The notes under the pieces are model-generated. The model had not been told where the DNA came from, did not search any database, and saw only the letters and a list, made by a program, of their open reading frames with translations. Shown piece after piece: positions 1-6,101 of a stretch of DNA of 9,822 nucleotides. Position numbers and translations under genes: made by a program. The stretch's first letter is position 1; every line of letters starts with the position of its first letter. The DNA is from an uncultured Oscillibacter sp. (lineage in GTDB: Bacteria > Bacillota > Clostridia > Oscillospirales > Oscillospiraceae). The stretch is taken from contig CAKTMK010000054.1 in the NCBI GenBank assembly GCA_934574045.1, positions 1-9,822 of the forward strand, read 5' to 3'.

Positions 1-114
1 CTCTCCGCCGTTGTCTACGGTGATTGTCTGGAACACGCGCGGAAACAGCGCCCCGAACCTCCGTTCAATACGGTTCAGGGCGCGAACTGTGGTGAACAGG
101 CGCGTCTTTACCCG
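1..114 (-). pseudogene. IS30-family transposase fragment (central catalytic part, 5'-truncated, runs off window)
   Basis: On the minus strand, the frame whose last in-window codon is positions 3-1 reads ALNRIERRFG, then an FPRVFQTITVDNGGE stretch. This is the region around the second Asp of the IS30-family DD(33)E catalytic triad, normally followed by F and more of the core. The frame stays open back to an in-frame TGA at 153-151. Convincing similarity starts only near 90-114, so the N-terminal DNA-binding half and the first catalytic Asp are missing. The fragment overlaps the 3' end of the unknown minus-strand gene in another frame. The remainder of the protein lies left of position 1. The matching C-terminal part is seen on the opposite strand at 792-1031. 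The family call rests on motif recognition; the exact left and right limits are uncertain. Confidence 0.72.
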
Positions 115-712
115 TTCCGATCTGATATGCGATGATTGCTTCCGGCTTTCTCAGACACCATGCGTAATACGCATAGTCCATCAGCGCACCCGCAGTCAGC
201 CGCCCGGCCTTGATGTGTTCCGAAATGACCCGGTAAACTTCCTGCAAGGTGTCCAGCTTGCGGCCCCTGCGTTCCGCTTCCGCCGTGAACTCTTCCGGCG
301 TCAGGGCGATTCCGTGGTTCGCTTTCCATTTGCGGTCATACCCGGCTTTCAAGTCGGCTTCCGTTGCGAACATATAGCCGCGGTCAAGGACGAACTTTTC
401 AAAGTCGGTCAGCTTCGACGCATCGGCGTTCGCTCTGATTCTCTCCGCCAGCAAATCGCCGCAGCCCAGCCCTGCCTTTTTGTCCGTTTCGGTGGCCCGC
501 TCGTTTTCGTCGTAAATCCGGCTTTCGGAATGCTTGTTGCTCCAAAACTCGACGCGGCCTTTGTCGTTCACCTCGTAGAACGTGCCGTTCTCTTCGGTGG
601 AATAGGTCTTGTGAATCACGTCGTTTTCCATCGTGGATTTCTCGATGCAGTGAACTCCACCGATGATTTCGGCTTTCGCGGCTTCGTACTCTTCAAAAGA
701 AACGTGCTTCAT
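65..712 (-). CDS. hypothetical protein, unknown function, mobile-region gene possibly with a foreign C-terminus
   Basis: A 215-aa soluble, charged protein with no signal peptide, membrane segment or catalytic motif that I recognise. The start is taken at the ATG at 712, because an AAGGAGG at 727-721 lies 8 nt upstream of it. The GTG at 718 would be only 2 nt from that site. The N-terminal third is rich in polar residues (EEYEAAKAEI, FYEVNDKGRVEFW). The middle is helical and acidic (LTDFEKFVLDRGYMFATEA, LTPEEFTAEAERRGRKLDTL). The C-terminal part reads LMDYAYYAWCLRKPEAII. The last 15-25 residues overlap the IS30 transposase remnant in another frame, so the native C-terminus may have been replaced by read-through into IS DNA. 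No clear promoter lies upstream; the region there belongs to the other IS30 piece on the opposite strand. It resembles cargo genes of integrative elements in general character only. Confidence 0.6.
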   Translation of the reverse strand: MKHVSFEEYEAAKAEIIGGVHCIEKSTMENDVIHKTYSTEENGTFYEVNDKGRVEFWSNKHSESRIYDENERATETDKKAGLGCGDLLAERIRANADASKLTDFEKFVLDRGYMFATEADLKAGYDRKWKANHGIALTPEEFTAEAERRGRKLDTLQEVYRVISEHIKAGRLTAGALMDYAYYAWCLRKPEAIIAYQIGTGKDAPVHHSSRPEPY

Positions 713-720
713 TTTCACGT

Positions 721-727
721 CCTCCTT
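721..727 (-). promoter_or_regulatory. ribosome-binding site of the unknown minus-strand gene
   Basis: On the minus strand AAGGAGG sits 8 nt before the ATG at 712 and 2 nt before the GTG at 718. The spacing favours the ATG. A near-perfect Shine-Dalgarno also argues that this orphan reading frame is, or recently was, a real gene. Confidence 0.7.
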
Positions 728-791
728 GTGCTTTCGGGCTTTTTATGGTAAAAAAATAAATGCGATAGAACGCGTACCCGTCATTCGACGT

Positions 792-1031
792 GGCATTTGC
801 CATCCGTACAGCGCCTTCGAGCGCGGGAGCAACGAGAACGCGAACAGCCTTATCCGGCGGTGGCTCCCGAAGGGGACGAAGCTCTCCGAGGTGTCTCAGG
901 CGGAGATCAAGCAAATCCAAATCTGGATGAACAACTACCCGCGAATGGTTTTAGGCGGGCGCTGTGCGAACACGGCGCTGGCCGAGTGGATGGCGGCGGA
1001 GGGCGTGCTGCTTCCGGTTGTTCATATTTAA
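792..1031 (+). pseudogene. IS30-family transposase, C-terminal fragment
   Basis: The plus-strand frame ending at the TAA at 1029-1031 reads CHPYSAFERGSNENAN from about 798. It continues with LIRRWLPKGTKLSEVS and NNYPRMVLGGRCAN. This order (HPYS, ERGxNEN with the catalytic Glu, PKGT, NNxPR) is the C-terminal third of IS30-family transposases. The codons upstream of about 765-792 show no transposase similarity that I can recognise; there the frame runs antisense to the unknown gene. The N-terminal DNA-binding domain and both catalytic Asp residues are therefore absent and the fragment cannot be active. The stop is in a natural position for the family, so the 3' end appears intact. A fragment carrying the adjacent upstream part of such a transposase lies on the opposite strand at 1-114. 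Confidence 0.85.
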
Positions 1032-1046
1032 GAGAAAAACGCACGC

Positions 1047-1077
1047 ATAACACACGAAAATAGCACGGAAATAACAC
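1047..1077 (+). repeat. three short direct repeats ATAACAC / ATAGCAC / ATAACAC
   Basis: ATAACAC occurs at 1047-1053, ATAGCAC at 1060-1066 and ATAACAC at 1071-1077, with start-to-start steps of 13 and 11 nt. They lie just after the transposase stop codon, where an IS30-type element would have its subterminal and terminal sequence. They could be transposase-binding repeats of the IS end or simple AT-rich chance repeats. Confidence 0.35.
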
Positions 1078-1127
1078 GATAAAGTATAGGCTACCGGCGG
1101 GGATTTGGCGGGTGGCCTTTTCGTGTT
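1073..1127 (+). terminator. nested inverted repeat; possible terminator or IS30 right-end structure
   Basis: An outer perfect 7-bp repeat AACACGA (1073-1079) / TCGTGTT (1121-1127) encloses an inner stem GGCTACC (1089-1095) / GGTGGCC (1111-1117). The inner stem has one G-T pair and is followed by TTTT (1118-1121). The inner hairpin plus T run could stop transcription leaving the transposase fragment before it reaches smc. The inner loop is 15 nt, so it is a weak terminator by itself. The outer repeat could instead belong to the IS end. Confidence 0.4.
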
Positions 1128-1221
1128 GCCCAAAATGCACAAAATAACGCAGAATAGTTTATTGAAAAAGCACGGCATTTTTTACTTGACTTTTTCCTGC
1201 GGCCAAACGGCAAATTGCGCC

Positions 1222-1250
1222 TTGAAAACGGGGCGCTTTTTTGATATAGT
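1222..1250 (+). promoter_or_regulatory. sigma-A-type promoter for the smc-ftsY operon
   Basis: TTGAAA (1222-1227) is followed after exactly 17 nt by TATAGT (1245-1250), close to consensus in both boxes. A transcript would start near 1257 and give a leader of about 36 nt before the smc ATG. The leader contains the ribosome-binding site GAGGTGA (1282-1288), 4 nt from the start. The promoter lies downstream of the IS30 scar, so smc expression does not depend on whatever was rearranged to the left. Confidence 0.75.
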
Positions 1251-1292
1251 AAATGAGTTATAATATGTAGATTTTTCGACCGAGGTGACTGC

Positions 1293-4200
1293 ATGTACCT
1301 GAAGGCTCTGGAGATACAGGGTTTCAAATCCTTCCCGGACAAGACCGTTCTGCAGTTCGGCGAGGATATCACCGCCATCGTCGGGCCGAACGGCTCCGGA
1401 AAGTCCAACACCTCCGACGCCATCCGCTGGGTCATGGGCGAGCAGAGCGCCAAGGACCTGCGGGGCGCGAAGATGGAGGATGTGATCTTCGGCGGCACCG
1501 CCAAGCGCCCCCAGCAGGGCTTCGCTCAGGTGACGCTGGTGCTGGACAACACGGAGCACATCTTCCCCACCATGGAGGAGGCCGAGGTGGCCGTTACCCG
1601 CCGCTATTACCGCAGCGGAGAGAGCGAATACTATATCAACCGCCAGTCCGTCCGGCTCAAGGACGTGACGGAGCTGTTTCTGGATACCGGCATGGGCCGG
1701 GAGGGCTACTCCATCATCGGCCAGGGGCGGATCGACGAGATCCTCTCCACCCGCAGCGGCGACCGGCGGGAGATCTTTGAGGAGGCGGCGGGCATTTCCA
1801 AGTACCGCCACCGCAAGGAGGAGGCCGAGCGCAAGCTCCAGCGCACGGACGAGAATCTGGTGCGCATCAACGACAAGATCGCCGAGTTGGAGCTTCAGGT
1901 GGAGCCGCTGCGCGATCAGGCGGAGAAGGCGAAGAAATATCTGGTCCTGCGGGACGAGCTGCGCCTGCTGGAGATCTCCACATGGCTGGACGATCTGGAG
2001 ACGCTGAAGGCCGAGGCCAGAAAGCTGGACGCCGACTTCCGCGCCGCCGGAGCCGCCCGGGACGAGGCCCGGGCGAAGCTGGACGAGCTCTATGCCGAGG
2101 GCGAGCGGTTCGGCGAGCGGATGCGGGCCAAGGACATGGAGGCCGAGCGCCTGCGGGCCGAGGCGGCGCAGGAGGACAACGGCGCGGCGGAGCAGGAGTC
2201 CGCCATCGCGGTTCTGCGCACCACCATCGCCCACAATCAGGAGAATATCGACCGGGCGGAGCGGGAGCTGCGGGAGCAGAGCAGCCGCGCGGACGGTCTG
2301 TCCGGCCAGATCGCCGAGCAGACGGAGCGCATTGCCCAGATCGACCGGAAGCTGGAGGAGGAGAGCGCCGCGCTCTCCGCGCTGCTGGCGCAGGCGCAGG
2401 AGACGGCGCAGGCCGCAGGCGGAAAGCAGAGCGAGGCGGAGCGCCTGCGGGCGCAGGAGACGCTGGCGGTGGCCGCGGCGGCGGACGCCCGGGCCGAGGC
2501 CAGCGCCGCCGCGGCGGAGAACGCCCAGATCCTGGAGCGCCGGCGGGCGGCGGAGACGGAGCTGGCCGCCCAGCGGGAGCAGCTGGAGCAGAGCGGGCGG
2601 GAGTCCAAGGCCAACCGCCGCGCGCTGGAGGACGCCCGGGACGAGGCTGCGGCCGCGGCCAACATCATCGCCGGACACACCATGAAGATGACGGATCGGC
2701 AGCGCCGCGCCGCCGAGGCCGGGGAGGCTGCCAACAAGCTGACCATCGACGCGGGGGCGCTGGACAACCGCATCCGGATGCTGGCGGACATGGAGAAGGA
2801 GTACGAGGGCTTTTCCCGCGCCGTGCGGCAGGTGTGTCAGGCCAACGGGACCCTGCGGGGCATCCACGGGCCGGTGGCGGGACTGATGAACGCCGAACGG
2901 AAGTACGCTGTGGCCATCGAGGTGGCGCTGGGCGGCGGACTGCAGAACATCGTGGTGGACCGGGAGGAGGACGCCAAGGCGGCCATCGGCTTTTTGAAGC
3001 AGCGGGACGCCGGACGGGCCACGTTCCTGCCCCTGACCGCCATCCGGGGCGACGAGCTGCGCGAGCGCGGCGTGGAGCAGGAGTACGGCTATGTGGGCGT
3101 CGCATCCCGGCTGGTGCAGTTCGACCCGAAATACACCGGAATTTTCCAGAACCTGCTGGGCCGGACCGTGATCGTGGAGGATCTGGACTGCGGCATCGCC
3201 ATGGCCCGGAAGTACGCCAACCGCTTCCGCATCGTCACGCTGGACGGACAGGTCATCAACCGGGGCGGCTCCATGACCGGCGGCAGCGTCAGCCGCGGCA
3301 GCGGCGTTCTGAGCCGGGCGGCGGAGCTGAAGGAGCTGCGCGGCCGGGCGGGCGCCATGCACGCCCGCCTTGCCGACGCCAAGTCGGCGGCGGAGGAGCT
3401 GGCGCGGGAGCTGGAAAAGGCCCGCTACGAGCTGGAGACCGCCAAGGGCCAGCAGCGCGCCGCGGAGGACGAGGTGCTGCGGCTGGAGGGGCGGCAGAGC
3501 CATTTTGACCTGCTGGCCCAGAGTCTGCGGGAGAGCGTGGAGAATCTGGAGGGCGAGCAGGCGGCCCTCGCCGGGAGACTGGCGGACAACGAGACCCGCG
3601 CCCGCGCTGCGGCGGAGCAGATCGCCGCGCGGGAGCGGGAGGCGCAGGCGCTCCGCGCCCGGGCGGACGAGCAGGCGGCCGGACAGACGGAGCTGCTGGC
3701 CCGCTCCGGCGAGCTGACGGAGGCTGTGGCCCAGCGCAAGGCGGAACTGGCCGCCCTGCGGGTGGAGCGGGAGACCACCGTCGGGCGGGTGGAGGATCTC
3801 AAGCGGCTGCGGGACGATCTGTCCGGCGACCGCGCCGCGCGGGAGGAGATGCTCTCCGCCTGCCGCCGGACCATCGAGGACGCGGAGCGGGAGATCGCTG
3901 CGCGGCAGGATCAAATCGAGACGCTGCGCGTCCGGCAGCAGGCGCTGCGGGACCGGCTGGCGGCGCTGGATCAGGAGAAGATCGAGCTGGAGGCGGAGCG
4001 CACGGCCCGCAGCCGCGCCGGTCAGGAGATGAACGGACGGCTGCTGGATCTGGAGCGCGCGGCCAGCCGGCTGGAGCAGAAGATCGCCACCTCCGCGCTG
4101 GAGGAAAAGCAGATCCTTGACCGGCTGTGGGAGCGCTACGAGCTGAGCCATTCCGACGCGCAGGCCCAGCGCATCGAGCTGGAGAGCCGCGCGAAGGCCA

Positions 4201-4859
4201 ACCGCCGCATCGGCGAGCTGAAGCGGGACATCGCCGCGCTGGGCACGCCCAACATCGGCGCCATCGAGGAATTTGACCGGGTGAACACCCGTTATACCTA
4301 TCTCAGCGGCCAGCGGGACGACGTGGAGACCGCCAAAGGCGAGATCGAGGGCGTGATCGAGGATCTGACCCGGGAAATGACGTCCATCTTCGCCGAGCAG
4401 TTCAAGCTCCTCAGCGAGAGCTTTCAGTCCACGTTCGTGGACCTGTTCGGCGGAGGGCAGGCCACGCTGGAGCTGGAGGACGAGAGCGACATCCTCAACT
4501 GCGGCATCGAGATCAAGGCCCAGCCGCCGGGAAAGACGCTCAAGACCATCTCCCTGCTCTCCGGCGGAGAGAAGGCGTTCGTGGCCATCGCCCTGTACTT
4601 CTCCATTCTCAAGGTGCACCCCACGCCGTTCTGCGTGATGGACGAGATCGAGGCCGCGCTGGACGACGCCAACGTGACCCGGTACGCCCGGTATATGCGC
4701 CGTCTGGCGGGAAAGACGCAGTTCATCGTCATCACCCACCGCCGCGGCACCATGGAGGAGGCCGATGTGCTTTACGGCGTGACCATGCAGGAGCAGGGCG
4801 TGAGCAAGATCCTGACCATCAACCTCAACGACATGGCAAAGGAACTCAAGATCGAATAA
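1293..4859 (+). CDS. smc: chromosome segregation ATPase SMC
   Basis: Full-length bacterial SMC (1188 aa), the ATPase subunit of the Smc-ScpAB condensin that loads near the origin and aligns chromosome arms. The N-terminal head starts MYLKALEIQGFKSFPDKT and carries Walker A GPNGSGKS (residues 31-38). The GYSIIGQGRIDEILS segment follows near residues 135-150. A long Ala/Glu/Arg-rich coiled coil runs from about 170 to 500. The hinge (about 505-660) begins near YEGFSRAV and ends with GGSMTGGS. A second coiled coil leads to the C-terminal head, with signature LSGGEK (1089-1094) and Walker B ending in D1117-E1118, then the D-loop ALDDANV. Compared with common SMCs, Walker A is followed by SNTSDAI rather than SNI(T/V)DAI, and Walker B by DEIEAAL rather than DEIDAAL; both look tolerated. 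An rnc gene, often found upstream in Firmicutes, is not present in the window. ftsY follows after 41 nt, consistent with one operon. Confidence 0.98.
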   Translation: MYLKALEIQGFKSFPDKTVLQFGEDITAIVGPNGSGKSNTSDAIRWVMGEQSAKDLRGAKMEDVIFGGTAKRPQQGFAQVTLVLDNTEHIFPTMEEAEVAVTRRYYRSGESEYYINRQSVRLKDVTELFLDTGMGREGYSIIGQGRIDEILSTRSGDRREIFEEAAGISKYRHRKEEAERKLQRTDENLVRINDKIAELELQVEPLRDQAEKAKKYLVLRDELRLLEISTWLDDLETLKAEARKLDADFRAAGAARDEARAKLDELYAEGERFGERMRAKDMEAERLRAEAAQEDNGAAEQESAIAVLRTTIAHNQENIDRAERELREQSSRADGLSGQIAEQTERIAQIDRKLEEESAALSALLAQAQETAQAAGGKQSEAERLRAQETLAVAAAADARAEASAAAAENAQILERRRAAETELAAQREQLEQSGRESKANRRALEDARDEAAAAANIIAGHTMKMTDRQRRAAEAGEAANKLTIDAGALDNRIRMLADMEKEYEGFSRAVRQVCQANGTLRGIHGPVAGLMNAERKYAVAIEVALGGGLQNIVVDREEDAKAAIGFLKQRDAGRATFLPLTAIRGDELRERGVEQEYGYVGVASRLVQFDPKYTGIFQNLLGRTVIVEDLDCGIAMARKYANRFRIVTLDGQVINRGGSMTGGSVSRGSGVLSRAAELKELRGRAGAMHARLADAKSAAEELARELEKARYELETAKGQQRAAEDEVLRLEGRQSHFDLLAQSLRESVENLEGEQAALAGRLADNETRARAAAEQIAAREREAQALRARADEQAAGQTELLARSGELTEAVAQRKAELAALRVERETTVGRVEDLKRLRDDLSGDRAAREEMLSACRRTIEDAEREIAARQDQIETLRVRQQALRDRLAALDQEKIELEAERTARSRAGQEMNGRLLDLERAASRLEQKIATSALEEKQILDRLWERYELSHSDAQAQRIELESRAKANRRIGELKRDIAALGTPNIGAIEEFDRVNTRYTYLSGQRDDVETAKGEIEGVIEDLTREMTSIFAEQFKLLSESFQSTFVDLFGGGQATLELEDESDILNCGIEIKAQPPGKTLKTISLLSGGEKAFVAIALYFSILKVHPTPFCVMDEIEAALDDANVTRYARYMRRLAGKTQFIVITHRRGTMEEADVLYGVTMQEQGVSKILTINLNDMAKELKIE

Positions 4860-4900
4860 GGCGGCGCGGACCGCGGAAAACGACAAGAAGGAGCGGAGCA

Positions 4901-5779
4901 ATGGGCTTTTTCAGCAAGCTGAAGAAAATCTGGCAGGAGGACATCATCGGCTACACCATCTCGGCGGACGACGAGGCGTTTTTTGACGAGCTGGAGGAGC
5001 AGCTCATTCTGGCCGACGTGGGCGTGGAGACCGCGGGCGAGGCAGTGGAGCAGCTGCGCTCCAGAATGAAACGGGAGGGGATCTCCGGCGAGACGGCGGT
5101 GCGCGCCGCCCTGCGGGACATCCTCGCCCAGATGCTGGACGTGGGGGACGGGTCGCTGGACCTGAGCCGCAGGCCCGCCGTGGTGCTGTTCATCGGCGTC
5201 AACGGCGTGGGCAAGACCACGTCCATCGGCAAGCTGGGCAGCAGCCTGAAAAACAGCGGCAGGCGGGTCCTGCTCTGCGCGGCGGACACGTTCCGGGCCG
5301 CCGCCGCCGATCAGCTTCAGATCTGGTCGGAGCGGGCGGGGTGCGAGCTGGTGCGCAGCACTGAGGGCGCCGACCCCGGCGCGGTGCTCTTTGACGCGCT
5401 GGCCGCCGCCAAGGCCCGGGGGACCGATGTGGTCCTGTGCGACACGGCGGGACGGCTGCACAACAAGGACAACCTGATGAAGGAGCTGGCCAAGCTCTCC
5501 CGCATCATCGACCGGGAGTGCCCGGACGCCAGCCGGGAGACGCTGCTGGTGCTGGACGCCACCACCGGGCAGAACGGCCTCATTCAGGCACGGCAGTTCA
5601 AGGAGACGGCGGGCCTGACGGGCATCGTCCTCACCAAGCTGGACGGCACCGCCAAGGGCGGCATCGTCATCGCCATCGCCCGGGAGCTGGGCGTGCCGGT
5701 GAAGTTCGTGGGCATGGGCGAGGGGATCGACGACCTCAAGCCCTTCGACGCGAAGGAATACGTGGAGGCCATCATCTGA
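4901..5779 (+). CDS. ftsY: signal recognition particle receptor FtsY
   Basis: The SRP receptor GTPase (292 aa) pairs with Ffh at the membrane to deliver ribosome-nascent chain complexes to SecYEG. The N-terminal helix MGFFSKLKKI is short and amphipathic, as in Gram-positive FtsY, and the long acidic A domain of enterobacterial FtsY is absent. The helical N domain covers roughly residues 20-85. The G domain shows the P-loop GVNGVGKTT (99-107), the SRP-specific DTFRAAAADQL (129-139), DTAGR (181-185), TKLDGTAKGG (245-254) and the closing GMGEGIDDLKPFD (271-283). AAGGAG at 4888-4893 lies 7 nt before the ATG. It follows smc by 41 nt, the classic Firmicutes smc-ftsY pair. All family motifs are intact. 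Confidence 0.98.
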   Translation: MGFFSKLKKIWQEDIIGYTISADDEAFFDELEEQLILADVGVETAGEAVEQLRSRMKREGISGETAVRAALRDILAQMLDVGDGSLDLSRRPAVVLFIGVNGVGKTTSIGKLGSSLKNSGRRVLLCAADTFRAAAADQLQIWSERAGCELVRSTEGADPGAVLFDALAAAKARGTDVVLCDTAGRLHNKDNLMKELAKLSRIIDRECPDASRETLLVLDATTGQNGLIQARQFKETAGLTGIVLTKLDGTAKGGIVIAIARELGVPVKFVGMGEGIDDLKPFDAKEYVEAII

Positions 5780-5786
5780 GCGGAGG

Positions 5787-5811
5787 AACGCCGCGCGATG
5801 CGCGGTGTTTT
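5787..5811 (+). terminator. GC-rich hairpin with short T run between ftsY and the small gene (possible attenuator)
   Basis: CCGCGC (5791-5796) pairs perfectly with GCGCGG (5800-5805) around a GAT loop. The stem can be extended outward by AACG/TGTT pairs (one G-T), and TTTT lies at 5808-5811. It looks like an intrinsic terminator with an imperfect, short T tract, so partial termination or an RNA-stabilising 3' end for smc-ftsY is more likely than a full stop. The hairpin buries the alternative ATG at 5798, which supports the downstream start of the next gene. Confidence 0.45.
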
Positions 5812-5817
5812 GGACGG

Positions 5818-5824
5818 AAAGGAG
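5818..5824 (+). promoter_or_regulatory. ribosome-binding site deciding the start of the small DUF2007-like gene
   Basis: AAAGGAG lies 6 nt before the ATG at 5831. The competing ATG at 5798 has GGAGG 11 nt upstream and sits in a hairpin loop, so the 5831 start is preferred. Confidence 0.65.
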
Positions 5825-5830
5825 CGCGTC

Positions 5831-6088
5831 ATGATCTCCATTTTTACCCGGCGGGAGCTGGTCGTGCTGGCTTCGCAGGAAAAGCTCTCCCGCGTGCGGG
5901 AGGCGCTGAGCGCGGCGGGCATCCGCTCCGCCGTGCGGATACGGGGCGGCGCGCGGGGCGCGGAGCGCGCCCGCAGCGGGATCACCGGCGTTCGGCCGGA
6001 CGCGCTGTATCAGTATACGGTCTATGTGCACCGAAACGACTTTGAACGCGCCCGGGCGGCAATGGGCCCGGCGCTGCGGAACGGATGA
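5831..6088 (+). CDS. small DUF2007-like hypothetical protein
   Basis: An 85-aa protein with the layout of small DUF2007-type proteins. A beta strand at the start (MISIFTRRELVVLAS) is followed by a helix ending in a glycine-isoleucine turn (KLSRVREALSAAGI, 19-31). Next comes a basic, Gly/Arg-rich loop (RIRGGARGAERARSG), then a strand and helix (QYTVYVHRNDFERARAAM, 61-78). I recall similar small proteins of unknown function being common in Clostridia, where the middle loop is variable; this is memory, not a search. No catalytic residues, signal peptide or membrane segment are seen. It sits between the hairpin after ftsY and rph (13 nt downstream), so it is cotranscribed with rph. The function is unknown; the fold may bind a small ligand or another protein. 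A longer form starting at 5798 (96 aa) is less likely. Confidence 0.8.
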   Translation: MISIFTRRELVVLASQEKLSRVREALSAAGIRSAVRIRGGARGAERARSGITGVRPDALYQYTVYVHRNDFERARAAMGPALRNG

Positions 6089-6090
6089 AC

Positions 6091-6095
6091 GGAGG
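6091..6095 (+). promoter_or_regulatory. ribosome-binding site deciding the rph start
   Basis: GGAGG lies 6 nt before the ATG at 6102. The frame is open upstream to another ATG at 6024, but that start lies inside the preceding gene and would add 26 residues before the conserved RNase PH N-terminus (RQDGRALDELRPV). Confidence 0.75.
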
Positions 6096-6101
6096 ACGGC
6101 T

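Noticed and set aside
663..800. 5' extension of the right IS30 frame back to an ATG at 663
   Set aside because: This part runs antisense through the start of the unknown gene and shows no transposase similarity. The open frame is chance read-in, not an intact gene.
1186..1191. TTGACT as a -35 box for smc
   Set aside because: No -10-like hexamer occurs 15-19 nt downstream.
1259..1264. Perfect TATAAT just upstream of smc
   Set aside because: No acceptable -35 box lies 16-18 nt upstream; the TTGAAA-17-TATAGT pair at 1222-1250 is the better promoter.
2400..2700. Repeat-like GC-rich tract within smc
   Set aside because: The GCGGAG/GCGGCG-rich text encodes Ala/Glu/Arg heptads of the coiled coil; there is no exact tandem unit or array structure, and it is not a CRISPR.
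1982..3508. 508-aa plus-strand frame inside smc
   Set aside because: Out-of-frame Gly/Arg/Ala-rich shadow of the SMC coiled coil. It could be mistaken for a collagen-like protein but reflects codon bias only.
1182..4901. 1239-aa open frame on the minus strand covering smc
   Set aside because: It is the exact antisense of a confidently identified, full-length SMC. GC-rich genes with strong third-position G/C bias leave such open antisense frames. The translation is low-complexity Leu/Gly/His/Arg text without motifs.
5798..5830. Upstream ATG start for the small DUF2007-like gene
   Set aside because: The ATG is inside a GC-rich hairpin and poorly spaced from GGAGG. The ATG at 5831 has a well-placed AAAGGAG, and the protein then starts with the expected beta strand.
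6024..6101. Upstream ATG start for rph
   Set aside because: It lies within the preceding gene, adds 26 non-conserved residues and ignores the GGAGG 6 nt before the ATG at 6102.
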